From assembly GCA_022750295.1 (NCBI GenBank), contig JAKIVZ010000009.1:1-64000 (forward strand): DNA of 64,000 bases, given 5' to 3'. This DNA comes from Candidatus Lutacidiplasma silvani (GTDB taxonomy: Archaea; Thermoplasmatota; Thermoplasmata; Lutacidiplasmatales; UBA184). The notes beneath the pieces were generated by a model. That model was not told the DNA's origin. It did not search any database and saw only the letters and a program-made list of their open reading frames with translations. The position numbers and the translations under genes were made by a program. Each line of letters opens with the position of its first letter. The first letter of the stretch is position 1. This document shows positions 26,868-36,188 of the stretch, piece after piece.

Positions 26868-27623
26868 GTGAACGGGCGGGGCGATCGCTCGGAGTCCGAC
26901 CCACTCCCAGCCTCGATCCGACGGGGCCACGATTTGGCTCCGCTCCGCGCCGGCCCGATCGTCTCCCCGCGTCGTCTCGACCCTCGCCCGTTCGATACGA
27001 CCCGACCCGCGGACATCGTCGCCCAGGAACCCGCGGGAGAACGCGCGACCGAGGCGGATCGGATCGCCCGGTGGGAAGGGGTGGGTTGGTCGACCTCGAC
27101 CACGTTCGAGGATGCGGACGGCCGCCCATGCTTCCTCGTGGAGCGGGAGCTTCGCCTCGACCGCACCGCGCTCCGTTGGAACCACATCGTCCTGGCGGTT
27201 CTGGTGGTGGAACTGATCGGCAGCGTCTCTCTGGGGCTCGACCTCTCCTCCCGCGGCCTCCCGCTGTGGGAAGGGACAGTGGGGATCGCGCTCGGGGCGG
27301 CGGGGGCGGTCGGATTCGTCGGACGGCTCCCGGTCGTCGAGTTCGTCGGTACCGTGGCACTCGTACGGTTTTCTCGCCGGGCCCCGAACGGCTCGGTCGC
27401 GTCGGGAGGCTCGGCATCTTCGGCCGCTCCACGCGAGTTCGAGGTCTGGGGGGTCTACGCGCGGAGCCGGAACTGGGAAGTTCTCGGGGACCGGGGGGGA
27501 CGGCGGATCCTCCAATCGGCTCCGCTCCCCGACGCGGTTCCGATCCTCGCGGCGCTCGCGGGAGCGCTTTCCGGCGGTCCCTCGACCGGCGGGGGACCGA
27601 ACCCGTCGGCCGGAATTCCGTAG
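26868..27623 (+). CDS. Two-helix membrane protein, unknown
   Basis: A 251-aa ORF. Residues 1-90 are polar; FEDADGRPCFLVERELRLDRTALRWNHI precedes two hydrophobic segments (IVLAVLVVELIGSVSLGL and TVGIALGAAGAVGFVGRL, VVEFVGTVALVRF), then a Ser/Gly-rich stretch and EFEVWGVYARSRNWEVLG. The arrangement of a short beta segment beside two helices recalls small PH-like membrane proteins, but no family is certain. The start could be internal, because the first ~45 residues are Arg/Pro-rich. Confidence 0.5.
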   Translation: MNGRGDRSESDPLPASIRRGHDLAPLRAGPIVSPRRLDPRPFDTTRPADIVAQEPAGERATEADRIARWEGVGWSTSTTFEDADGRPCFLVERELRLDRTALRWNHIVLAVLVVELIGSVSLGLDLSSRGLPLWEGTVGIALGAAGAVGFVGRLPVVEFVGTVALVRFSRRAPNGSVASGGSASSAAPREFEVWGVYARSRNWEVLGDRGGRRILQSAPLPDAVPILAALAGALSGGPSTGGGPNPSAGIP

Positions 27624-27689
27624 GGATACTCGCCCGCTCGTCTCCGATTGCCCGCCCCGATCGGACAGGCCCCCGACCCGCGCGGAGCG

Positions 27690-27842
27690 TCAGATGTCGT
27701 CGAGGTGGAGCAGGGTGTCGCGCCGAACCAACAGGTCGTCCGCGGGGCCCGCGGGGCGCTGGTGGTCGACGTCCCGCAGGAGGCGGGCGATCGTCTCGTC
27801 CCGGGGCTCGCCCGGCTGGGCGACCGAGTCGAGCCACTCCAC
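27690..27842 (-). CDS. Possible small antitoxin-like protein
   Basis: A short minus-strand frame (too short for the track) reads VEWLDSVAQPGEPRDETIARLLRD and ends LLHLDDI at TGA 27690. A 'DETIARLL' helix is typical of archaeal VapB/ribbon-helix-helix antitoxins. A GTG at 27842 gives 50 aa; the frame stays open further upstream (RARLSPIT), so the start is unsure. No toxin gene adjoins it. Low confidence. Confidence 0.3.
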   Translation of the reverse strand: MEWLDSVAQPGEPRDETIARLLRDVDHQRPAGPADDLLVRRDTLLHLDDI

Positions 27843-28127
27843 GGTGATCGGCGAGAGGCGGGCCCGCGCCGTAGGAACCCCGAACCCCCCAGTCCGATTT
27901 GAACCCCCCCTAGCGCGCCGGAATGGCGCCCATCGGCGCTCGGTCCAAGCGATCCCGGGTCCTCGTCGGGAATGGATTCGGGCCGGCGGGGGGTGCGCTT
28001 TGGGACGGTCCGCGTCTCGAGCTCGGACGCCGGTCGCCGCGTCTTCCCGTCCTTGAATTCCCTCCCGCCGCGCCGAGCGGAGAGCCTCGGCGCCTCCCGC
28101 CGGGTCGTCCGGAACGCAAATTCGGAT

Positions 28128-28472
28128 CTAGGGGTCAACCGGCCGACAGATCGCCTCGAGTTCCCGGACGGCCGCTTCGACTTTCCGCGCCGAGGCGAGT
28201 AGGTCCGAAATCGCGCGTCGTCCGTCGTCGAATCGAGGGGGGTCCGAGAACCACGCCTCTCGGAACTGGGCGAGGTCGAGCTCGAGTTGGGACAGGTTCT
28301 GCTGGAACTCCGAGCTCGCCAGGCGAACCCGGTGGTCCTTCGGGAGCAAGCGCGCGAGCTCCCGGTCGGGGTCGAGCGCCAAGAGGCCCCGGCTCGGCGG
28401 CATCGGGACGGACCCGGCGTTTCCGTTCAAGAAGCCTCCGTTCCACTCGAACGGTGAGGGGACCGGCGCCAA
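28128..28472 (-). CDS. Hypothetical helical protein
   Basis: A 114-aa ORF with an unusual Pro/Gly-rich first third, then two predicted helices (SSEFQQNLSQLELDLAQFREAW and RRAISDLLASARKVEAAVRELEAI). No family recognised. It follows the MBL-fold gene on the same strand with a 60-bp gap and could be its partner. Amphipathic helices with regular spacing are more protein-like than the shadow frames here. Confidence 0.45.
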   Translation of the reverse strand: MAPVPSPFEWNGGFLNGNAGSVPMPPSRGLLALDPDRELARLLPKDHRVRLASSEFQQNLSQLELDLAQFREAWFSDPPRFDDGRRAISDLLASARKVEAAVRELEAICRPVDP

Positions 28473-28533
28473 CCGCGTCCGGGCCAGAGTCCGAACCTCG
28501 GGGCTCGGGGCGACGTTCCCGCCGTCCCGGAAG

Positions 28534-29484
28534 TCAGCCGGGGCTCGTCGCTCGACCGCCGGCGAGTCGGAACGAGTGGATCAGGTTCTCGAGGAAGAAC
28601 GCCGAAAACCGCCACGACCGGTACTCGGTTGGGACCGGGGACCGGCGCAGTTCGACTTCCGAATCGCCTCGCCGGAGCGCCGCCCGCGCCAGTCGGTCGA
28701 GGTCAAACAGATACCGCTCCATCCGGCGGATATCGTCGGCCGAGCCGACCGGACCGTGCCCCGGCAGGGCCTCGGAGACCCCGAGCCCGACGATCCGCCG
28801 CAAGATCGACCTCCAACGCGCCGGGACGCCGTCTCCGGTCGACGGGTGAAGACCGACCGAGACCAAGTCGCCGAGGAAGACGATTCCGCGCTCGGGAAGG
28901 AAGGCGAAGACGTCGCTCGGCGAATGGCCACCCCCGAACGTCCGAACCTCTAGCTCCTGCCGGGTCCCGGCGAGGGTGAGCTCCCGGTCGAACGTCACGT
29001 TGGGCGGGGTGGGGCGGAAGGACCGGGGAACTCGGAGCGTGCCCTCGAACCAACCCCGGTACATCGCCCGTTCGAGGACGGGGGTGGTCGACTCGGGCGC
29101 ATCGAGTCCCGCGAGCGCCCGAGGCATCTCTCGAAGATCGGAGTTCCATTGGTCGACGCCCTTGGTCCGGATCAGGTCTCGAGTCTTGCGCGTGGAGACG
29201 ACGACGGCCGGGGCGAGTCCGGAGTTGCCGCGGATGTGATCCCCGTGCCAATGGCTGTTCACGACCACGTCCGGGGCGCGCCCGGTGCACCTCCGGGCGG
29301 CGAGGCGAAGGGCCATTCCCGCTGTCGGAGTGAGCATCGAGTCGAACACCACCGTCGTGCCGCCGAGGTCGACGATTCCGGCGTTGCAGAGGCCGTACCC
29401 TCCGTCGCGGGCGATGGCGGCCCAAACCCCGGGCGCGATTCGGGAGACCCGGAAGTGGGGAGACCCCGAGCGGCCATCGGTCAT
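28534..29484 (-). CDS. Metallo-beta-lactamase-fold hydrolase
   Basis: A 316-aa protein from MTDGRSGSPHF. The N-terminal part GYGLCNAGIVDLGGTTVVFDS leads to the metal motif NSHWHGDHIRGN (H78, H80, D82, H83). Further ligands appear in FGGGHSPSDVF, FLGDLVSVG and the final LPGHGPVG. This set binds two metals, usually zinc, and supports hydrolysis of thioesters, lactones or similar. C-terminal ~60 residues are helical. Substrate unknown. The track start 29574 is not used because ATG 29484 is followed by better family sequence. Confidence 0.85.
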   Translation of the reverse strand: MTDGRSGSPHFRVSRIAPGVWAAIARDGGYGLCNAGIVDLGGTTVVFDSMLTPTAGMALRLAARRCTGRAPDVVVNSHWHGDHIRGNSGLAPAVVVSTRKTRDLIRTKGVDQWNSDLREMPRALAGLDAPESTTPVLERAMYRGWFEGTLRVPRSFRPTPPNVTFDRELTLAGTRQELEVRTFGGGHSPSDVFAFLPERGIVFLGDLVSVGLHPSTGDGVPARWRSILRRIVGLGVSEALPGHGPVGSADDIRRMERYLFDLDRLARAALRRGDSEVELRRSPVPTEYRSWRFSAFFLENLIHSFRLAGGRATSPG

Positions 29485-29619
29485 GGCCACACTCCGGGAC
29501 CCCCCAAGAACCGAGGACCGCGTGGGGCCCGAGCCGCGCGGGTCTCCGGCCGGGCGCCGGGCGGCCGGTCGCACTCAGCGCGGCCCGACGGATCCACGGT
29601 CCCTGAAATCACCCTCGGC

Positions 29620-29627
29620 GTTAAGTA
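29620..29627 (+). promoter_or_regulatory. TATA box of the VOC gene
   Basis: GTTAAGTA lies 26-33 nt before ATG 29653, the normal distance for a leaderless archaeal transcript. Confidence 0.5.
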
Positions 29628-29652
29628 ACCGTGTGCCCGATTCCGGCTCGCC

Positions 29653-30039
29653 ATGACCGGAAAGGTGGTCCACTTCGAGGTTCCCGCGGACAACGTCGAG
29701 CGTGCCCGAAAGTTCTACCAGAGCACGTTCAACTGGACGATCTCCCCGATGCCCGAGATGGAGTACACCATGGTCGCAACCGGCCCCGGCAACGAAGACG
29801 GATCTCCGAAGGAGCCAGGATACATCGGCGGGGGGATCGCGAAGCGAGGTCCCACGGTGGGCCAACCGGTAATCACGATCCACGTCGACGACATCGACGC
29901 CGCCCTGGCGAAGATCCAGAAGAACGGGGGCTCGACGGTGAGTCCGAAGGCCCCCATCGGCCCGATGGGATTCGTGGCCTACTTCAAGGACTCCGAGGGG
30001 AACACGATGGGACTCTGGCAGTTGGCCCCCGAAGCGTGA
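29653..30039 (+). CDS. VOC-fold (glyoxalase-like) protein
   Basis: A 128-aa vicinal-oxygen-chelate protein with two beta-alpha-beta modules: VVHFEVPADNVERARKFYQS at the start and TIHVDDIDAALAKIQKNGG in the middle, ending FKDSEGNTMGLWQL. Possible metal ligands are H6 of the first strand and the Glu/His positions at strand ends. Members include dioxygenases, glyoxalases and binding proteins, so substrate cannot be given. It is followed by an SRPBCC gene in the same direction, 57 bp apart. Confidence 0.85.
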   Translation: MTGKVVHFEVPADNVERARKFYQSTFNWTISPMPEMEYTMVATGPGNEDGSPKEPGYIGGGIAKRGPTVGQPVITIHVDDIDAALAKIQKNGGSTVSPKAPIGPMGFVAYFKDSEGNTMGLWQLAPEA

Positions 30040-30096
30040 AGGTCCCGCCCATTCCGGCGGACTGACAACCACCCCGCTCGGCGGATCCTCCCGAGG

Positions 30097-30567
30097 ATGA
30101 ACTTCGACACTTCCGCGGAGGAGGCCGCTCTCGCGCGCCCAATGGTGCCGGAAACCGCCCTTCCAAGCTTTGACCTCCGAATCGAGCGGGCGATGGAGGG
30201 TTCGCCTGCGGAGTTGTTCCGGGCGTGGACGCAAGAGTTCGACCGATGGTTTGCCGTTCGCGGCTCCGTGCGAATGGAGGCGAAGCCCGGGGACCCGTTC
30301 TTCTTCGAGACCGAATTCGAGGGGGCTCGCCACCCCCACTACGGCCGGTTTCTTCGCCTCGAGCGACCCAAGGTCGTGGAACTGACCTGGGTGACCGCCG
30401 ACACCTCGGGGCGCGAGACCCGCGTCGCCGTCGAGATCGAACCGCGGGGGGAGGGCTCGCTCCTCCGACTCCACCATTCCGGATTCCCCGATGAGGCCTC
30501 GATGGTGAGGCACCGGAACGCGTGGCCCGGAGTCCTCGCCCATCTCGACGCCAGTCTCACCGATTGA
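30097..30567 (+). CDS. SRPBCC / AHSA1-like protein
   Basis: A 156-aa protein: [28 protein letters not shown] is the AHSA1 first strand-helix, then strands [19 protein letters not shown] and [37 protein letters not shown] and a final helix [12 protein letters not shown]. It is the third SRPBCC gene in the window. It probably binds a hydrophobic ligand; the role is unknown. Confidence 0.82.
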   Translation: MNFDTSAEEAALARPMVPETALPSFDLRIERAMEGSPAELFRAWTQEFDRWFAVRGSVRMEAKPGDPFFFETEFEGARHPHYGRFLRLERPKVVELTWVTADTSGRETRVAVEIEPRGEGSLLRLHHSGFPDEASMVRHRNAWPGVLAHLDASLTD

Positions 30568-30705
30568 ATCCGATCCCGGCCCACCCACTGGCCGAGACCG
30601 ACGTCCTTCCAACACCCTCGGTGTCCTGCCGAGCGCCACCGGCCTCCGGGGCGTATCGGGTGGGGAGACGGCCGAACGAAACGCGCCCGGCCGCCGGGGG
30701 TTCGA

Positions 30706-30873
30706 CTAGGCCTTTCGCGCCTTGAGCCCATCCTCGATCAGGATGAGTGCCTGGGTCGACAGCGACCGGCGGTCGCGGGCTGCGACCACGCGAAGGCGGC
30801 GCAGTACGGCCGGCGGGGCGTAAACGGCGAGGGGAACTCGGCGTGATTCTTGCGGCTTCCTTGGTCGCGGCAT
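30706..30873 (-). CDS. 55-aa ribbon-helix-helix protein (missed by track)
   Basis: This gene is below the track cut-off. ATG at 30873 on the minus strand gives a basic N-tail (MPRPRKPQESRR), one strand (VPLAVYAP), and two helices (AVLRRLRVVAARD and SLSTQALILIEDGLKARKA) ending at TAG 30706. Basic tail plus strand-helix-helix is the MetJ/Arc/CopG DNA-binding layout; such proteins are dimeric repressors or antitoxins. It overlaps no stronger ORF, although large shadows cover it. No toxin gene is seen beside it. Confidence 0.6.
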   Translation of the reverse strand: MPRPRKPQESRRVPLAVYAPPAVLRRLRVVAARDRRSLSTQALILIEDGLKARKA

Positions 30874-31088
30874 TTGTGCTGCTTGCGTCTCCCGGTCGCC
30901 CTAGGGCGTGCACCCGGTGCACGACGAAGGGCGGTTATCCACCTCGGTCCCCTTCGCCGATATAAGGCTGACGATTTTGTCTGCCGAACTCCCCCCGGAC
31001 GCCACGCGGCCGGCCGGGCTCCGACGATACCGGGGGACCGCCCAGAACGAACCGACCGCTTAGATAGTCCGACGATTCGACGGACCGA

Positions 31089-31565
31089 ATGTCGAGCCCG
31101 TCGGTTCGAGCGGTTGCCGCGGAGTTCCCCCGGCTGCACCAGCTCCGCCGGATGGCGTGGGGCCTCCTGCTCCTTCTGGTCCTCGAGAGCCTGCTCGGGA
31201 TCTTCGCGAACTTGTTCATCACCTTGCCGAAGGGGGACGTGATCGGGGCGATTTTCACCTCGATCCCGGTCCTCGCCCTCCACGTGTTCGACGGGTTCGC
31301 GATGCTCCTGCTCGCGGCCTACTTCCTCCTGCTGGCCCACCGCGCGGGACTCCGCCGGCTCCGGAACGTGGCCGCTCTCGAGGTCGTCTTCGTCGCATTT
31401 GCGATTCAGGAAGGGTTCGCGTTTGCCGCGACCCAGAACAACGACTACTCGTTCGGGATGGAGGTCGGCTTCCTGCTCGCCATCCTCGGGGTGGCTCGGC
31501 TCCTCTACCTGCTCGGCCACCAGCCCGTCGACGTCCCGACCGAAGGGATCCCCATCGCGGTCTAG
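31089..31565 (+). CDS. Four-helix membrane protein
   Basis: A 158-aa protein with four hydrophobic segments: AWGLLLLLVLESLLGIFANLF, IFTSIPVLALHVFDGFAMLLLAAYF, VAALEVVFVAFAIQEGFAF and VGFLLAILGVARLLYLLG. A TTAGATAG element about 25 nt upstream of ATG 31089 supports the start. The His and Glu residues within helices (HVFDGF, ALEVVF) could mark a haem or quinone binding site, but no family is certain. It converges with the DUF72 gene with no gap. Confidence 0.7.
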   Translation: MSSPSVRAVAAEFPRLHQLRRMAWGLLLLLVLESLLGIFANLFITLPKGDVIGAIFTSIPVLALHVFDGFAMLLLAAYFLLLAHRAGLRRLRNVAALEVVFVAFAIQEGFAFAATQNNDYSFGMEVGFLLAILGVARLLYLLGHQPVDVPTEGIPIAV

Positions 31566-32410
31566 CCGGGGAGCCCCGGGCTCCCGTCGAACCCCGCGTC
31601 GATCCGGGGCTGCATTGGGATCTGGGACCTCGGCAACCCGAGCATCCCGAGGAAGGCGTTCGCGGATTCGGGGGCGTACCCCGCGAAGTGGTTGTTGAAG
31701 AACACGAGGGCGCTTTGGACCTCGTCAAGCCGTTCCCGCACCGCGTTGGCCCACTTCCGGGTTTCGGCGGTCCGGTCGATCCGGGTCTCCCCGAGCCGAT
31801 CCTCGGGGATCGACGTATGGTCCCCGATGAACCGGAGGTAGATCCGGTCGGTGGTGAGAAGGGGAGGAACCTCGAGGAACGTGAGGTACGACCAGGCGAG
31901 CCCCGTACGGTGTTCCTGGAGGAGGGACACCAGCCACTCGCGACGGGGCGCGGCGAACCAACCGGCGTCCCGGAGCTCCACCGAGAGCGGAATCGTTGGC
32001 CCCAGCCGACCGACCAGTTCGGACAGTTGCTCCGCCGTCCCCCCGTCTCCCGATCGCGGGGGCCGGAAGGAGGGAGGGAATTGCGCGACCACGCCGGCCA
32101 GCTTCGGTCCCAGCTCCGCCGCCGCCGCGAGGAACGCGTCGGCCTTGGAGTCGTCGAGAGGGTGGTCCCGCTCGAGGAGCTCCTTGGAGAGCTTCAGCGC
32201 GAACCGAAACGGCTCCGGCGTCCGACGGGCCCAGCCCCGGACCATCGACCGAGCGGGAATGGCGTAGTAGGTGGCATCGACCTCGACGCAGTCGAAGAAT
32301 CTCGCGTAGTACGGCAACCGTTCCGTCGGCGCGAGCCCAGCGGGGTAGAGACGACCGTTCCACGCCTCGCTCGTCCACGAGGAACATCCGACACGGACCT
32401 CGCCGACCAC
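31562..32410 (-). CDS. DUF72 family protein (YecE-like)
   Basis: A 282-aa TIM-barrel-like DUF72 protein. Hallmarks are VGCSSWTSEAWNGRLYP, LPYYARFFDCVEVDATYY, FALKLSKEL, a VAQFPPSF strand, PLSVELRDAGWF, YLRFIG and FFNNHFAGYAPESANAF. The family is widespread; its biochemical role is not established. The stop is TAG, showing that amber is used as ordinary stop in this genome. Confidence 0.92.
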   Translation of the reverse strand: MVGEVRVGCSSWTSEAWNGRLYPAGLAPTERLPYYARFFDCVEVDATYYAIPARSMVRGWARRTPEPFRFALKLSKELLERDHPLDDSKADAFLAAAAELGPKLAGVVAQFPPSFRPPRSGDGGTAEQLSELVGRLGPTIPLSVELRDAGWFAAPRREWLVSLLQEHRTGLAWSYLTFLEVPPLLTTDRIYLRFIGDHTSIPEDRLGETRIDRTAETRKWANAVRERLDEVQSALVFFNNHFAGYAPESANAFLGMLGLPRSQIPMQPRIDAGFDGSPGLPG

Positions 32411-32677
32411 GGGTTCTCCGAGGCGTCGGGGGGTAATGGACCCGCGGGAATCGTTCGCACGGTACGAGCCTCAACCCGAATCGAGTCCCCGGAGGGAGTC
32501 GCGGACTTGGCAGGCGGCCCCGAATCCCACGAGTGGGGGCCGGGACGTCACGGGACCCCGGGAGGGCCCCAGTCCACCGATCCCCGGTCGGGCTCCCGGA
32601 CCGGGCGGACTTCTCGGACCGGGATCCATTGGGCCGGGGCGGCGAGCCGGGGTCCGGGGGGAGGCCCTGCGCGACCG

Positions 32678-35482
32678 CTACGCGGGGGGCGGCGGCTCCA
32701 CGGCCGAGGCGTCGGGAGCCGAGGCGACCGGCTCCGGCGGGGGGGTCCCGCTCGAGGGCCCGCGTGCGCGCCCCCGTCCGAGGGCGGCTCCGGCTACGGC
32801 CCCCACGAGGGCCGCGACCCCGGCGATTCCGTAGCCGACCACGGCGCCGTAGGCGGCCAGACCCGAGGCCCCGGTGGATCCGGAGACCGAGTTCGTGGCC
32901 TGGAACGTGAGATTGATGGTCAATGGCGCTCCCGCCACCGTCGCGGAGGATTTGAGGGTCGTCGCGGCGTAGCCGGCCACCGTGGAGACCGTCCACGCGA
33001 AGGTGCCGTTCCCCGAGTCGATGGTGAGGGACGTCCCATCGCTCGTGACGTTCTTCGAGCTGCCCCAAAGGACCGACCAGTTCGCGCCCGACGGCAGGCC
33101 CGTCTCCTGGAAAAGCACGGCATACGTCGGAGGCAACGGCGCGAACGCAATCGTGACGGAGGCGAACGCATCCTGGACCGAGACACTGGAGGCGTTCGGC
33201 GTGGCCGCGTAGCCGGCGACCGCGGTCACGTTGAACTGGAACGTCCCGTCCGGCTCGACGATCACCAAGGAGGTCGCGGTCGACGAGACTTGGTGGCCGC
33301 TCATCGTGACCGTCCACGATTGCGCGCTTGGGAGCCCGTGCTCGGAGAACTCCACCGGGTAACGACCGATGTTCGGCAGCGTGACGATCGAAAGAGTGGC
33401 AGATCCGGTGTCGGTGACGAACACTTGACCCCCGGCACCGTCGTCCGAGATCCCCGCCGGATCGACCCCGACGCTCAGCGTTCCCACGACGGTCGCCTCC
33501 GAGACGTTGACCACGCTCACGACGTTCGTACAGGCGCTCGACACGTAGGCAAGGCCGACTTGGGAGTCGAAATCGATCCCAGACGTGCAGTCCGCGATGG
33601 AGAGATTGGTGAGCACCTGGTTCGTGGCCGGGTCGATGATCGAGAGGTTGCCGTTGAAGCCGCCCAAGAGGTTCAGGCGGGAACTTGCCAGAACCTCTCC
33701 GGACGTCGGATCCACCGCGAGGATGCTGGCGTTTTGATCGTCGTGGATCGACGAGACGACGGCCCGGGAGGTCGGGTCGACGACGACGATCGAGTGGGCC
33801 GCCCCTGCGTAGAGGTTCCCGTTGGTCGCGTCGTAGACGAGGCTCGAGACCGGGTCATCGGAGCCGACCGGGAGCGTCCCGACGACCTGGTTGTTCGCGC
33901 CATCGATCTCGGTGATGGCCGATGTCGCCGGAGCGAGGTTGCCATCCGCGACGAAGATGTAGTCGTAGGCCGACGCATACGCGAGCGCATCGGGACCGCT
34001 GGCCACCGGGACAGTCGTCGCGAGGGCGTCCGTCGAACCGTTGAACACCGTCACCGACGACGAGCCGTCGTTCGCGACGTAGAAACACTCGTTCTTCAGG
34101 TCGTAGGCGACGGCCACCGGGTCAATGCCGACCGCGAGGGAGAGGATTCGGACGTCGGTCGTCGCATTGTAGATCCAAAGGGAGTTCTCATCCGAGAACA
34201 CCACGCCGAGCTCGTTGGCGGCCCGATCGTAGGCGGAGGCGACCGGAACGAGTCCAAGTTGGATGGTCCCGGTCGTGGTCCGGGCGGCGGCATCGACGAC
34301 GGTTACGTTGTCCGACGAGGAGTCGGCCACGTACAGGTCTCCGTTGGCGGAGTCGAACGCCAGGCCCGTCGGGCCGATCCCGACCCCCGTCGTGGTGATC
34401 ACGGTCTGGGTTCGGTAGTTGATGGCGGCCATGTCGTTCCCCGTCGTATTGACCGCGAAGACGAGGCCGACGGCACTGTCCGCGGCGAGCGCATTGGGTC
34501 CGAAGCTGAGCGGCACCGAACTGACAACCTCGTTGTCGGAGCCGTCCAGAATCGTCAGGAGGTCCGCCCCCCGGTCCGCGACATACACGAAGTTGGTCCC
34601 GGCCAGCGTCTGGATTCCGTCCGGCTCGGACCCCACCCCAAGGACCGCCACGAGCGAGTTGTTCGACCCCTGAATCACGGAGACATTGGAGGAGACGTCG
34701 CTCGCCACGTAGATCTCCCCGTTCGTCGGGTCGTAGGCGATCGCGGCCGAAGGATAGTCGAGCGGAACGGAGGTCTGCACGGAGTCGGTGGTGAGGTTCA
34801 CGACGGGCACGTCCGCGGCGTCCTCCAACGAGACGTAGAGATTGCCGGTCGCCGAATCGAACGTGGCCGCGTCCGGAGTTCCGTTCAGGGGAATGTGGGC
34901 CGAGACGTCGTCGGTTGTCGCCACAATGACCGTGACGTTTCCCGAGTCCTCTCCGAGGGCGGGGGCAGGGGTGGTGACAACGAGAAGCTCATTGAGGGCC
35001 GGGTCGACCGTGAGTGCGACCGGCACCCCCGTCAACACGATGCGGCCCGTGACGGTCCCGTTGGTCGTGTTGACGACCGAAACGGTCGAGCTTCCCGCGT
35101 CGGCGACGAACAGTACGCCGTGGGCGACATCGGCAGCGGCTTGCATGGGCTCCACGCCGTCCTCGACCGAGGTAAAGTTCCCGTGGAGGAGGGTATCGTT
35201 GATGAAATCCAAGGTCTCCGCCACACTTCCGTATCCGGGGCCGGAGGTAGCGGGTCGGGCCGAGAAGGAACTCCCAACTGCGGACGTCGATGCCACGGCA
35301 CTCGCGGTCCCGAAGACCCCGGCGGCGGGCGGGGGAAGGTTGGTCGCCCCATCGAACGTAGGCGAATCGACGTGTGTAGCTTCTGGGTGGGTTGCCGCCG
35401 TGAGGGTTACGCCCATCGAGGCCCCGAGCAGCAAGACCAGGAGTATCGCCGGGACGCGTCCGTGTTGGCGATGCTCGCTCAT
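32678..35482 (-). CDS. Secreted YncE/NHL-like beta-propeller surface protein
   Basis: A 934-aa secreted protein with signal peptide (VPAILLVLLLGASMGVTLT). Residues ~100-700 hold about a dozen repeats of the YncE type (VLFVADAGSSTVSVVNTTNGTV, NLYVADSS..., VAVAYDLKN), enough for one or two beta-propellers. Two Thermoplasmata-type domains follow (FSEHGLPSAQSWTVTM and FQETGLPSGANWSVLW), then a C-terminal membrane helix (AAYGAVVGYGIAGVAALVGAVAGAALG) and a Pro-rich tail. Such proteins bind ligands or sit in the S-layer; function is unassigned. Many sequons. A large antisense ORF on the plus strand is its shadow. Confidence 0.82.
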   Translation of the reverse strand: MSEHRQHGRVPAILLVLLLGASMGVTLTAATHPEATHVDSPTFDGATNLPPPAAGVFGTASAVASTSAVGSSFSARPATSGPGYGSVAETLDFINDTLLHGNFTSVEDGVEPMQAAADVAHGVLFVADAGSSTVSVVNTTNGTVTGRIVLTGVPVALTVDPALNELLVVTTPAPALGEDSGNVTVIVATTDDVSAHIPLNGTPDAATFDSATGNLYVSLEDAADVPVVNLTTDSVQTSVPLDYPSAAIAYDPTNGEIYVASDVSSNVSVIQGSNNSLVAVLGVGSEPDGIQTLAGTNFVYVADRGADLLTILDGSDNEVVSSVPLSFGPNALAADSAVGLVFAVNTTGNDMAAINYRTQTVITTTGVGIGPTGLAFDSANGDLYVADSSSDNVTVVDAAARTTTGTIQLGLVPVASAYDRAANELGVVFSDENSLWIYNATTDVRILSLAVGIDPVAVAYDLKNECFYVANDGSSSVTVFNGSTDALATTVPVASGPDALAYASAYDYIFVADGNLAPATSAITEIDGANNQVVGTLPVGSDDPVSSLVYDATNGNLYAGAAHSIVVVDPTSRAVVSSIHDDQNASILAVDPTSGEVLASSRLNLLGGFNGNLSIIDPATNQVLTNLSIADCTSGIDFDSQVGLAYVSSACTNVVSVVNVSEATVVGTLSVGVDPAGISDDGAGGQVFVTDTGSATLSIVTLPNIGRYPVEFSEHGLPSAQSWTVTMSGHQVSSTATSLVIVEPDGTFQFNVTAVAGYAATPNASSVSVQDAFASVTIAFAPLPPTYAVLFQETGLPSGANWSVLWGSSKNVTSDGTSLTIDSGNGTFAWTVSTVAGYAATTLKSSATVAGAPLTINLTFQATNSVSGSTGASGLAAYGAVVGYGIAGVAALVGAVAGAALGRGRARGPSSGTPPPEPVASAPDASAVEPPPPA

Positions 35483-35633
35483 GGTGTGGGACCCACGGTG
35501 GCTCTCGACGGAACTCCACTCATAACCGTTACGGAAAGTTTGCGTCTCCAGGGCCCTCGCCGTCGACGATGGGCGAGGGCCGAGGGCCGCGCCTTCGATC
35601 TCGATCGGGCCACCGCACCGGTTCGGGGTCTCG

Positions 35634-35706
35634 AGCCGCCAGGGAGGATTGAACTCCCGACCTGCTGATTACAAATCAGCCGCTCTTCCAACTGAGCTAT
35701 GGCGGC
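35634..35706 (-). tRNA. tRNA-Thr (anticodon UGU)
   Basis: The minus strand folds into a full cloverleaf: acceptor GCCGCCA with TGGCGGC, D-stem GCTC/GAGC, anticodon stem GCTGA/TCAGC with loop TTTGTAA, T-stem GGGAG/CTCCC with TTCAATC loop. Discriminator is U, as usual for archaeal tRNA-Thr. No intron and no encoded CCA. CTATAAG lies 28 nt upstream as TATA box. Confidence 0.95.
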
Positions 35707-35733
35707 ACACGTCAGAGAAAATGCCCGATTTGG

Positions 35734-35740
35734 CTTATAG
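35734..35740 (-). promoter_or_regulatory. TATA box of tRNA-Thr
   Basis: CTATAAG on the minus strand, about 28 nt before the 5' end of the tRNA. Confidence 0.55.
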
Positions 35741-36188
35741 ACCGGCCCCTCCACCGGCCGAGCATCTTCCGTTGGACCCTGGGGAGCGGGGGTTCTTCAT
35801 CCCAAATGCGCCGCCGGAGAAGCGGTCCGTACGTTTCCTCCCCCACCCGAGCGGAATCTACGCCGCGGCTCGAGCGCACCCCACTCGACGAGGCACGCCC
35901 CAAGCCGAGGGCGAACTATCGTGCGACCGCATTTTCCGAAGTCGAGGGGCGAATCGTCAGACCCATCCGGCCCCGCAGCGCCGCTGTCGGAAATTCCGGC
36001 CGAGGTGAAGCGCGCCAAGGTCGGGAGGCCATCCCCGCGAGCCGCGGCCTGGCCCGCTAGAAAGGTTACGGCGAGGGCCGCGGGCTTATCCACGTCCCGG
36101 CGACCAATCGAGCGTCCGCTTCGGCGAGGGCTCCGACGGGTCCCTCGGGCCCTCGCCCGGCGGAACCACGAGCGGACGGGAGACGACG
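35741..36188 (+). other. Intergenic region, no gene seen
   Basis: 448 bp between the tRNA-Thr promoter and the GT2 gene. ORFs here (e.g. 35797-36093 minus) have no fold-like pattern. It should carry the promoter of the glycosyltransferase, but no clear TATA box close to ATG 36189 was identified. Confidence 0.4.

Noticed and set aside
31157-35668. 1503-aa plus-strand ORF
   Set aside because: It is antisense to the DUF72 gene and to the beta-propeller gene; its translation is Arg/Gly/Asp-rich with no fold pattern, while the minus-strand frames have signal peptide, repeats and family motifs.
35797-36093. 98-aa minus ORF
   Set aside because: No hydrophobic or motif pattern; most likely chance in GC-rich intergenic DNA.
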